A stretch of 64,000 nt of DNA from Planctomycetota bacterium (GTDB lineage: Bacteria > Planctomycetota > Planctomycetia > Pirellulales > Lacipirellulaceae): positions 62,001-126,000 of the forward strand of contig JAJDED010000011.1 in assembly GCA_029259915.1 (NCBI GenBank), read 5' to 3'. Positions 26,881 to 34,274 of this stretch are shown piece after piece. The notes below the pieces were generated by a model. It ran no database searches. It saw only the letters and a list, made by a program, of their open reading frames with translations, and was not told the DNA's origin. Positions within the stretch are counted from its first letter, which is position 1. Every line of letters begins with the position of its first letter. The translations under genes and the position numbers were made by a program.

Positions 26881-28812
26881 TTACCGTTTGAGCGGGGGAT
26901 TCGCCGCTTGCGATTTTGCTTGCAGAAGTTTTTTCAATTCCCCTTCGATCTCCTCCGCACGGATGTTGCTGCTCACAACTTTCCCATCGGGGCCGATCAT
27001 TATCATCAACGGCACCGTGACCACACCCATCTCGGTAGCCAGTCGGCTGTCGAATCCGCCCGACTCGTAGAGTTGCTTCCAAGGGAGCCGGTTTTCTTCT
27101 AAATACGCGATCAGCTTGTCACGCGAGTAATCGAGATTCACCCCGACAATCTCCAGGGCCCGCCGGCCATATTTCTTGTTCAGGTTGCCCAATACCGCAT
27201 GGTCGGCAGTGCAAACATCGCACGAGGTGGTCCAATACTGGATCACCACCGCCTTGCCGCGATATTCTTTCAAATCAACTTTGTCGCCTTTGAGTGCCGT
27301 GCCTCGGAGCACAATCTCGCGTCCTTCGCTCGAAAGCCGAGTGAGCGCTCCACGCGACAACGCCGCATGTGCACTCTTGGGGAACTGCTCCAACAGACGG
27401 CGATACCACTGCGTGGCCGCCTTGTTTTCGCCCGCGATTTCGCTCCCCATCGCCAATTGCCGCAGGGCTTCCGCACCATGCTCGCTCTCCGGATGATCGT
27501 CAACAAATGTTTCGAGCGACGCAAGCCAATCGGAATGTGCTTTGGCAGGGTCGATGTCCGGATTCGCCAACGTCACGCCATAGTATTCGGCAAGCATCCG
27601 CTGGAACTGGAAGTAACCTGCCAATTCGTTTACATCGCCTTCTTTGTCTAGCTTGGTCTCCCACTTTTTCAGGTATTCGATTCCTTCGGGGAACGACCCA
27701 TCTTGAGCGGCAGCACTAACCATGTCGGCCAGTTGCTTAAGCCATTGTTCGCGCTCGGAATCGTTTGGCGCCACGTCCGCCAGATCGGCCAACAAATTGG
27801 CGCGCTTCCGATTGAGCTTGGATCTTTCGTCACCTGCAACAGAAACGATTTGTTGGTCCAGTTTTTCCAGATCGGCCAGGATTTCCTGCATCCGCTCCGT
27901 GGGTTCGATACTTGTGGGTGTCGCACTCGCTTCGCCAGCCCCGCCGCCGGAACCGTAGAAAAAACCGCTGGCGACTTCTTGCGTTCCACCCCGAGTTGGC
28001 CCGTCGGTCAGCTTCCAGGAACCATTGAAGCTAATCATGGTGCCCAGATGAAGTTGCTGGTGCTGATTTTCCTGGCGGACCATGGCCCACACATTTTCGT
28101 AAACCAACAGATCTTTCGTCGAGCCGCGCGTGCCAGCCGGTACGATGCCAGGTTTGGTCCCGCCAAAATCGCTGAATTCGCTGTCGCTCGACAAAAACTC
28201 TTCGTCCACAAGTGCGCGAAAAGACACCTTGGCCGTCTCGGTGCGTTTCGCCAGCTGCGCAGCTAACGGTTCGGGTAGCCCCAATTTTTCAATTTCTTCC
28301 GCGCTCAGCAGCAACGATGCAAACCGTTGAAGACTCCCCGTTCGCAGTGCTTCGACGGCCTCTTCGGTCGCCTCCTCCGCGGAGATCAGTTTCCATCGAT
28401 CAATCGCGCCGTCCTCATCCTGGTCAATCCCCCAACGGGATCCCGCACTGTGAAACCAACGGTACTGATCCGCCTTGCCGTTATGGTTGGCATCGATATC
28501 TCGATAAATTTCTAAACCGTCGTGGTAGTAACTCCAGGTGTCTACCACATTGTCGCCATCAGCATCGGCAAACTGCCGGAGCAAAGTCCCCTGAGAATCG
28601 CGAATGACCCAAGCGGTCGAGCCGTTGACTTTCTCTGCTTTGATGGTGCAAGTTGCCTGGTCCTGTTCGTCAGGAGTATCAAAAGGTATCCCAGGTTGAA
28701 CTGGGGTCAGTTTCAAGGCATCTGTGACCGACGGAGCAGCCAAAGCCGGCAGCGACAAGATGAAGCACAGAAAAGTTAGAATAAACCGTTGAAACGTAGG
28801 AACGTGAACCAT
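26881..28812 (-). CDS. Secreted thioredoxin-fold protein with calcium-binding-like repeats
   Basis: The 643-residue product has a signal peptide (about 8-26). Three Asp-rich loops follow at about 83-91 (DADGDNVVD), 105-115 (DIDANHNGKAD) and 130-138 (DQDEDGAID), like EF-hand or thrombospondin-3 calcium loops. A helical middle part follows. The C-terminal redoxin domain (about 505-630) has the active-site motif Cys531-Asp-Val-Cys534 (WTTSCDVCTAD) and the cis-proline segment VTVPLMIMIGPDG. It should act as a TlpA/ResA-type thiol-disulfide protein in the periplasm. The substrate is unknown. No cytochrome or maturation genes lie nearby. Confidence 0.87.
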   Translation of the reverse strand: MVHVPTFQRFILTFLCFILSLPALAAPSVTDALKLTPVQPGIPFDTPDEQDQATCTIKAEKVNGSTAWVIRDSQGTLLRQFADADGDNVVDTWSYYHDGLEIYRDIDANHNGKADQYRWFHSAGSRWGIDQDEDGAIDRWKLISAEEATEEAVEALRTGSLQRFASLLLSAEEIEKLGLPEPLAAQLAKRTETAKVSFRALVDEEFLSSDSEFSDFGGTKPGIVPAGTRGSTKDLLVYENVWAMVRQENQHQQLHLGTMISFNGSWKLTDGPTRGGTQEVASGFFYGSGGGAGEASATPTSIEPTERMQEILADLEKLDQQIVSVAGDERSKLNRKRANLLADLADVAPNDSEREQWLKQLADMVSAAAQDGSFPEGIEYLKKWETKLDKEGDVNELAGYFQFQRMLAEYYGVTLANPDIDPAKAHSDWLASLETFVDDHPESEHGAEALRQLAMGSEIAGENKAATQWYRRLLEQFPKSAHAALSRGALTRLSSEGREIVLRGTALKGDKVDLKEYRGKAVVIQYWTTSCDVCTADHAVLGNLNKKYGRRALEIVGVNLDYSRDKLIAYLEENRLPWKQLYESGGFDSRLATEMGVVTVPLMIMIGPDGKVVSSNIRAEEIEGELKKLLQAKSQAANPPLKR

Positions 28813-28903
28813 TAGAAAACTTCCTTTTTATTGAATCGCTTCGCAACGACTATTGGGAATGTCAAAGCATTAGAATTTTATGGCATCTTCGCTGGTGCTT
28901 CAA

Positions 28904-28959
28904 TCTAGCCGCGATCTTACAGATCGGCGGAGCCTGCGATCTGTAAGATCGCGGCTAGA
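28904..28959. repeat. Perfect 23-bp inverted repeat, 10-base loop
   Basis: Arms 28904-28926 and 28937-28959 are perfectly complementary, with a 10-base loop. The element lies between the redoxin gene start and the CBS gene end. No T-run follows on either strand, so it is more likely a dispersed palindromic element than a terminator. The rest of the gap (28960-29207) shows nothing recognisable. Confidence 0.9.
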
Positions 28960-29207
28960 CCCACTTAGGAAGTAGTGCCCCAAAGAACTTTTATAGCCGC
29001 TAAAGCGTGAATTGGACCAGCCCGGTTCCCCCAGGCGAAACGCAATGTCGGGCATTTTTAAGGTCTGCCGAGAAATCGGGGGTTCCTCGGAGCGAGTTGG
29101 TAGGCAAACCAGATCCCGCGGCGGGCCAACGGTCGAGAGCGACCTGACCCGCAGGCTGCCGCCAGCGGCTAGCAGTGTGAATAGAAATGTGCAGTCGAAT
29201 GTCCGAC

Positions 29208-29693
29208 CTAATTCTCCAGGAGTCCGACGTCGTCGGTATCCTCGCAATCGAGACGCGTGGCCTGCGCCACCTTCAATAGTTGTGGCATAAATTCTTGCAA
29301 AGGTTCCAAGAGCGGTTGTTCAAGTTGTGAACATTGATTCAAAAGATCGCGACGCGAAACAATCCCCACCAGTTTCTTGTTTTCTACCACGGGCAGTCTT
29401 CGCACCAGGTAGAGCACAAACATATGGATGGCCTGCGTAAGTGAGTCGTCCTTCGACAGCGTGTACACATCTTCTGTCATGTATTGCGAAACGGGCGCAT
29501 CTTTGAGTTTCGGATCGAACAGCACGTCCATCAAGGCAAACTCAGAGATCACTCCCAACAAGGTGCCATCTTCCGAAACCACCGGGCCTCCGCTGATTTG
29601 ACGGTCGCAAACGGTGGCTATCGCAAAGCCAAGAGTATCTTCGGGCTGAAAAGCGATGACGTCGGTTTGCATAATGTCTGAAATTGTTGACAT
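29208..29693 (-). CDS. CBS-domain pair protein
   Basis: The 161-residue product is a tandem pair of CBS domains. The first is at about 8-65 (MQTDVIAFQPEDTLGFAIATVCDRQISGGPVVSEDGTLLGVISEFALMD). The second is at about 78-135 (MTEDVYTLSKDDSLTQAIHMFVLYLVRRLPVVENKKLVGIVSRRDLL). CBS pairs bind adenosine nucleotides and regulate partner proteins. There is no other domain. It lies 31 bases after the PilZ gene and two genes after an HD-GYP gene, so it may act in the same signalling group. The partner is unknown. Confidence 0.9.
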   Translation of the reverse strand: MSTISDIMQTDVIAFQPEDTLGFAIATVCDRQISGGPVVSEDGTLLGVISEFALMDVLFDPKLKDAPVSQYMTEDVYTLSKDDSLTQAIHMFVLYLVRRLPVVENKKLVGIVSRRDLLNQCSQLEQPLLEPLQEFMPQLLKVAQATRLDCEDTDDVGLLEN

Positions 29694-29724
29694 GTCGGGG
29701 CCCCTTTCAGTTGGGCTACTCGGA

Positions 29725-30114
29725 TCATTCGTTTTCGAGTTTGAGATGAAAGATCGTTCCGCATTCGTACGATTGGGATTTAATGCGCCGGCACCTTACA
29801 ATTTGAAGCATGTAGCGTGGGTTGTCGGGGATCCAGATTTGCACGCGCTCGCTTGGAAACAACTGTACGGGAGAAATTATTCCAACCCCGGTGCGCGAGC
29901 AATCTTGCAGGTAGATTGCATGCCATTCGCCCCGTCGCTTCAAAATGGCTTTGGTGCGCAGAAAATAGCGTTCGTGTGCTCTCCGGCACTCGCCAGCATC
30001 CGGAAGCGGTCCTCTCAAACAAAAGAACTCGGTAGCGCTGGTTGGCAGCGAGGCTTTCGAATGGATTTGGTCCCAAGTGGTTGTTAGCGTTTTTGCATCG
30101 CTGAGGCCCAGCAT
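29725..30114 (-). CDS. PilZ-domain protein (probable c-di-GMP effector)
   Basis: The 129-residue product carries the two PilZ binding motifs: R-x3-R in RRAHER and D-x-S-x2-G in DCSRTG, followed by the beta-rich stretch VGIISPVQLFPSERVQIWIP. PilZ proteins bind cyclic di-GMP and change partner activity. I chose the ATG at 30114, because AAGGAG lies eight bases upstream; the frame is open to 30255 but that part overlaps the HD-GYP gene deeply. Even with this start the first 31 bases overlap the HD-GYP 3' end. Sharing a transcript with an HD-GYP gene supports a c-di-GMP role. Confidence 0.82.
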   Translation of the reverse strand: MLGLSDAKTLTTTWDQIHSKASLPTSATEFFCLRGPLPDAGECRRAHERYFLRTKAILKRRGEWHAIYLQDCSRTGVGIISPVQLFPSERVQIWIPDNPRYMLQIVRCRRIKSQSYECGTIFHLKLENE

Positions 30115-31073
30115 GCGACCATCTCCTTGTCCAAATGTGAGCCGGCCCCCTTGTCGAGAATTTCGAGCGCCTGCTTCTTGGTAGCTCGCGTTCGATAAGG
30201 TCGATCGCCCGTTAAGGCGTCGAATATATCGACGACTGCCAATAGCTTGGCCCAAGGATGAATTTCCTCGCCCGTGACGCCTACGGGATAACCCCGACCA
30301 TCCATGTGCTCGTGGTGTTGGTAGACCATCATCAACTGACCTTCATCCAGATCGTCGCGTTGGCAAAGCTCTTCGTATCCTCGCAGTGGATGTTGCTTGA
30401 TGATGACCCATTCTTTTTGCGTGAGTGGTTCACTATTTGTGAGGATCGTTCCGGGCACGTGTCGTTTGCCAATGTCGTGGAGCAGACCTCCCACGGCGAT
30501 CTTTTCAAGTTCTCGTTGATCGCTGATCCCCAGTTCCTTGGCAAGCAGTGTTGCATAGCTGGCAACATTGGTTACATGTACAAACGTATGAAAATCGTGC
30601 CGGACGATGTCGAAGAGATCGGCGGGTAGTACGTCCCCTCTGTCCAACAGCGAAGAAATTTGCCGCCCGACTACGCCAGCGTTGGAAACATACTTATCGC
30701 AATTGATCATCCGCAGGGAATGTTCGATTTCAACCGCCACGGCAACTTGCAACACTTCAAAACGTTGAGTCGGCGGAAGCGATTCTTCTTTGAGCATTCC
30801 CTCAAGCGATTTCGAGAGGTCTTGGCAAAATACGGCATAGTCACGGGCGCGGACCAGAAGTGTGCCTTCAAACTTCTGGGCCAAACCATTAGCCCGGTCT
30901 TCTGACAACGGATAGCCAGCTTCCCGGTACAGAACGCTCGGTTCGGAAGGATCGTGTTGCAAGAAAAGATCGACTTGAGTTCTGTCCAACACGTGAAGCA
31001 CACAGGCCGGCACCTGAGTCAATTCGGTCGCCTGTGTGATCACACCAGCGGACATAAGCGAGTCCTTTGCCAT
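30084..31073 (-). CDS. HD-GYP domain protein (probable c-di-GMP phosphodiesterase)
   Basis: The 329-residue product has a poorly conserved N-terminal half (about 1-140). The HD-GYP domain follows at about 150-320, with HDFHTFVHVTNVASYATLLA, metal-binding GGLLHDIGKRHVP, HPLRGYEEL, HHEHMDGRGYPVGVTGEEIH and VVDIFDALTGDRPYRTRATKKQALEIL. Both the HD and GYP motifs are intact, so it should hydrolyse cyclic di-GMP. There is no membrane segment. The PilZ gene overlaps its 3' end by 31 bases, so synthesis of effector and enzyme is likely linked. Confidence 0.92.
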   Translation of the reverse strand: MAKDSLMSAGVITQATELTQVPACVLHVLDRTQVDLFLQHDPSEPSVLYREAGYPLSEDRANGLAQKFEGTLLVRARDYAVFCQDLSKSLEGMLKEESLPPTQRFEVLQVAVAVEIEHSLRMINCDKYVSNAGVVGRQISSLLDRGDVLPADLFDIVRHDFHTFVHVTNVASYATLLAKELGISDQRELEKIAVGGLLHDIGKRHVPGTILTNSEPLTQKEWVIIKQHPLRGYEELCQRDDLDEGQLMMVYQHHEHMDGRGYPVGVTGEEIHPWAKLLAVVDIFDALTGDRPYRTRATKKQALEILDKGAGSHLDKEMVACWASAMQKR

Positions 31074-31283
31074 GGAGATAATTGATGGTTAAGAAAGTGT
31101 AGAACACCCTTCCCAAAACAGAGGTCCATGGCTGGGAATTCGCGTGGAGCCATCGGATCCGACAAAGCTGCCTGGGGTTCGAGCATTCGATCAAGACGAT
31201 TGCGCTGGTTGTACCAGCCGAAACCGGGCTTTGTCATTGAAATATCGAGTCGTGTCGACGAAATCGACTCTGCCATATTCAGC

Positions 31284-31330
31284 CGGACCGCCACGCGGTC
31301 CGAAAAACCCGGAGGGCGGTAGCCCTCCGG
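31284..31330. repeat. Two adjacent hairpin elements upstream of the FHA activator gene
   Basis: A hairpin with 8-bp arms and 3-base loop (31284-31302) is followed by a perfect one with 9-bp arms, CCGGAGGGC and GCCCTCCGG, and loop GGTA (31309-31330). They lie in the 356-base gap between the divergent HD-GYP and FHA activator genes. On the minus strand the second is followed by GTTTTT, but no minus-strand gene ends here. Confidence 0.8.
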
Positions 31331-31429
31331 CTATCACCTACTCACAAGCTTGAAGGACTTGTGGCACAAGCAAGCCCATGCTGAGGTTGTTTGCCCCCTC
31401 CGTTTCCAAGCAAGGTGTTCTCCGCTACG

Positions 31430-33340
31430 ATGGTAGCCGTTGAGAACATCTTTCGCGGGTTCAATTCGACCAACTGCACCTCCTATGCCGGTGACGTGTA
31501 CGCTTATCTAACCATCTTGACTGGCAATCGCTCGGGCACGAACTTTCCGCTCGATCCAAGTCGCGACACACTGCTTGGCCGAGGGACTGATTGCCACATC
31601 TCAGTACCCGACCCGATGTGTTCGCGCATCCATGCGATTATGTCTTGCGACGACGACCGTTGGGTCATCCGTGACGACGAGAGCCGCAACGGCACGATGG
31701 TTAACGGCCAGAAGGTTGTCGAGGCGACGCTGGACGATGGGCATGTCCTGCGCATCGGTTCCAGCGAGTTCGAACTACATCTTTCCGAAGAACCAGCCAC
31801 TACCGGCACCGGCGACGTGAGTCAAACGCAGACGATTGTGCAAGACTTGCCGATCGCCGTGCAGCAAAGCAATCAGGAAGTGCTTGCCGCTTTGCCAACG
31901 CCCGAGCAAGTGCAGGAATTGGTCTTGCTATATCAGTTGAGTATCCATCTGCTTGGCTGCGAAAATCCGGACGAGGTGACGCGTGTCGCTTTGGAATTGC
32001 TGCGAGAACGAACCAAGGCGGCGGTCGTCGGTTTTTTGTGGGTCGATGACGAAGGAAAGTTGCGCCCCAAATTGGTGATTCCGCAAGATGCGGCCGATCG
32101 GGTTTCGCTCAGTCAATCGTTGACCGAGTTGGTATTGCGACAGGGACGGGCCGTGTGGGTGGCCAACCAAACCACGGGAGCCCAGCCGAGCGACTCGGTG
32201 CGATTTGCCGACGCGGTTTGCGCCCCGTTAGTGCATAAGTGTGCCGCTGGCGAACGCCGTACGTTGGGGGCGATCCATGTCTATTTGCATGACGGTCGAT
32301 TCCGACAATCCGACTTTGACTTTATCATCGCGGTGGCCAATCTGGCGGTTATCTCGCTCGTGCGCACGCGTTCCGAGACAGCTTTACGCAACGATTTTCA
32401 ACGCTTGGTCCAAGACTCGCCCGGCTACGACGAGATGATCGGCGAGAGCAAAGCAATGCAGCAGCTCAAGGGAAAGATCGCGAGGGTGAGCGCAGCGCCG
32501 GGCTGTGTATTGGTGCGCGGCGAAAGTGGATCGGGAAAGGAACTGGTCGCCCGCGCAATCCATCGCGAAAGCCCCCGTGCAGATCGCCCCATGGTGTCGG
32601 TCAACTGCGCCGCAATTCCCGAAGACTTGATGGAGAGCCAGCTTTTTGGCCACAAGGCGGGTTCGTTCACGGGTGCCGACCGCGACCATCGGGGCTATTT
32701 TCAGCAAGCCGATCTGGGCACGCTGTTCTTGGACGAAGTGGGCGAACTACCCTTGGAAGGTCAGGCAAAACTGTTGCGGATCCTCGAAGGTCATCCTTTC
32801 CTCCCAGTCGGGGCCACCGAACAACTACAGGTCGACGTGCGGGTAATCGCCGCGACAAACCAAGATTTGCAAACTTTTGTTCAAAAGAAAAAGTTTCGCG
32901 AAGATCTCTACTATCGACTGAGCGTGTTTGAACTTCACGTCCCCCCACTACGCGATCGAGGAGAAGACGTCGACCGGCTGATCGATTTTTTCTTGGACCA
33001 CTATCGCCGAGAACGGGGCAGGCTCCAATTAAAACTGAGTGAGAAGGCACGCACGCAATTGCAAAAATATCGCTGGCCCGGAAATGTCCGGCAGCTTCGC
33101 AACGTGATGGACAGCGCGGTTGTTTTGGCCGAAGGCGACGAAATTGCCCCCAGCGACCTGGGCCTTCGCGACAGCGGGGGCGAGCAACTAGATTCTCTGC
33201 GAATCGAAGATTGGGAACGCAAACTGATTGGTGAAGCACTAAAACGAGTCGGTGGCAACGTCCCCGAAGCCGCAAAACTCCTAGGTATCGGCCGCGCCAC
33301 ATTGTACCGCAAGATCGAACTCTACAACATCGATCGGTAA
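31430..33340 (+). CDS. FHA-GAF sigma-54-dependent transcription activator
   Basis: The 636-residue product has an FHA domain (about 25-115) with LGRGTDCHISVPDPMCSRIHAIM and RNGTMVNG, which binds phosphothreonine peptides. A GAF-like domain (about 150-315) follows, then a sigma-54 AAA+ domain (about 330-555; GESGSGKELVARA, GTLFLDEVGELPL) and a Fis-type helix-turn-helix (ALKRVGGNVPEAAKLLGIGRATLYRKIELYN). The sigma-54 contact loop reads GSFTGA instead of GAFTGA. Input is probably Ser/Thr phosphorylation, as no receiver domain exists. The ATG at 31430 is preceded by AAGGTG; a TTG at 31391 is also in frame. It is transcribed away from the HD-GYP gene. Confidence 0.92.
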   Translation: MVAVENIFRGFNSTNCTSYAGDVYAYLTILTGNRSGTNFPLDPSRDTLLGRGTDCHISVPDPMCSRIHAIMSCDDDRWVIRDDESRNGTMVNGQKVVEATLDDGHVLRIGSSEFELHLSEEPATTGTGDVSQTQTIVQDLPIAVQQSNQEVLAALPTPEQVQELVLLYQLSIHLLGCENPDEVTRVALELLRERTKAAVVGFLWVDDEGKLRPKLVIPQDAADRVSLSQSLTELVLRQGRAVWVANQTTGAQPSDSVRFADAVCAPLVHKCAAGERRTLGAIHVYLHDGRFRQSDFDFIIAVANLAVISLVRTRSETALRNDFQRLVQDSPGYDEMIGESKAMQQLKGKIARVSAAPGCVLVRGESGSGKELVARAIHRESPRADRPMVSVNCAAIPEDLMESQLFGHKAGSFTGADRDHRGYFQQADLGTLFLDEVGELPLEGQAKLLRILEGHPFLPVGATEQLQVDVRVIAATNQDLQTFVQKKKFREDLYYRLSVFELHVPPLRDRGEDVDRLIDFFLDHYRRERGRLQLKLSEKARTQLQKYRWPGNVRQLRNVMDSAVVLAEGDEIAPSDLGLRDSGGEQLDSLRIEDWERKLIGEALKRVGGNVPEAAKLLGIGRATLYRKIELYNIDR

Positions 33341-33402
33341 CGGGGTGAATTTCTTCAACCCTTTTGAGAATATGGCGTCACCTACCAAACAAATCAGCCA
33401 TG

Positions 33403-33798
33403 TCACTCAGCGATTCGCTTAGCTAAGCCAAATACCGAGACGATGGTAACGCCTTCGACCGTTTGCTCGTCGAGGTGGCCAAAGTGTTTTCGATCCCCTG
33501 TCACAAGCAAGTTGCACCCAGCGCGAATCGCTGCGCACAAGATCGGCCGGTCTTTCTCCTCCAGTTCGACGGGCAAATCGAACAGAAGCGACGGTGCCAG
33601 CTCCAGACGAGGAACTAGCGCTGTGTAGCCATCCAACCAATCGGGCCGTTTTAGCTGCACGTTGCGACGGGCTTCTTCGAGTGCGAAATCGCTTGTGACG
33701 GCCGTGTGATCACGAACTACCAGATCGATAAGTCGAGCGATGTTGCACCCAGGATTTGCGGCAGAGAAGACGACGTTGGCGTCGAGAAAAACTCGCAT
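33403..33798 (-). CDS. PIN-domain toxin (VapC-like)
   Basis: The 131-residue product has the PIN-domain pattern of acidic residues that bind metal for RNA cleavage: Asp6 in RVFLDANVVFSAA, a Glu in FALEEARRN, and the Asp pair in EKDRPILCAAIRAGCNLLVTGDRKHFG. It begins three bases after the AbrB-like antitoxin gene ends, a compact toxin-antitoxin layout. The toxin would be held inactive by the antitoxin. RNA target specificity cannot be read from sequence. Confidence 0.85.
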   Translation of the reverse strand: MRVFLDANVVFSAANPGCNIARLIDLVVRDHTAVTSDFALEEARRNVQLKRPDWLDGYTALVPRLELAPSLLFDLPVELEEKDRPILCAAIRAGCNLLVTGDRKHFGHLDEQTVEGVTIVSVFGLAKRIAE

Positions 33799-33801
33799 CG
33801 C

Positions 33802-34032
33802 TTACTGCTCGCGCGGTAGCAGTTGGCCAATCGCTTGGTCGTCACCCGTGAACTCAGCAATTCGTTCTTCGCTGTAGATTTCGATCGGCACGCTCACCGA
33901 GGGACGCAAGAGGAGACCCTGGTCGACCGTTTCCAGGATCAACTCATCGTTCGCCTTGAGGCCGAAGGCATTGCGTAGTTTGGCAGGGATTGTGATCACC
34001 CCGCGGCTATTGATAGTGACTCGTTCTGTCAT
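33802..34032 (-). CDS. AbrB/MazE-like antitoxin
   Basis: The 76-residue product has the swapped-hairpin AbrB DNA-binding domain at its N-terminus (VTINSRGVITIPAKLRNAFGLKANDELILETVDQGLLLRP). A short C-terminal tail probably wraps the PIN toxin. It should repress its own operon and neutralise the toxin that starts three bases after its stop. The promoter lies so close that the mRNA probably starts at the ATG (see promoter at 34039-34067). Confidence 0.88.
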   Translation of the reverse strand: MTERVTINSRGVITIPAKLRNAFGLKANDELILETVDQGLLLRPSVSVPIEIYSEERIAEFTGDDQAIGQLLPREQ

Positions 34033-34038
34033 GCTAAT

Positions 34039-34067
34039 AGTATAGCAGTATATCTGGATTTCAGCAA
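34039..34067 (-). promoter_or_regulatory. Sigma-70 promoter of the AbrB-PIN operon, likely leaderless
   Basis: On the minus strand TTGCTG (34067-34062), a 17-base spacer and TATACT (34044-34039) with an upstream TGC form a good extended -10 promoter. The start point, about seven bases on, falls at the ATG (34032). A small inverted repeat TGCTA/TAGCA (34032-34047) overlaps the -10 box and could be the antitoxin operator. Confidence 0.7.
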
Positions 34068-34274
34068 ATCTGATTATCTGCTTCGATTGCCGTGTGTCGC
34101 AAATTAGTCTCTATTTCTAGCTAAAACCGACTTCTGGCAGTGGCGAATTTGCAGCACAGGATCAATTGCATTGGCGTTGTGGCAATCTGTAACGTTAGTA
34201 GAATTCTCGGGCGATAGCAGGATTTTAGGATCCGTGTGTTTTGCAAATCGTCTGTGTTTGGTGGTTCTGCCTTC
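34068..34274. other. Gap without recognised feature
   Basis: About 200 AT-richer bases lie between the AbrB promoter and the end of the anti-sigma-like gene. No gene or strong hairpin was seen. Confidence 0.4.

Noticed and set aside
31309..31340. Hairpin followed by a T-run on the minus strand as a terminator
   Set aside because: No minus-strand gene ends before it; the flanking genes are divergent, so a dispersed palindromic element is more likely.
31340..31370. TGGCAC near 31360 as a sigma-54 promoter for the FHA activator gene
   Set aside because: The -12 element at the right spacing is missing (no TTGC).
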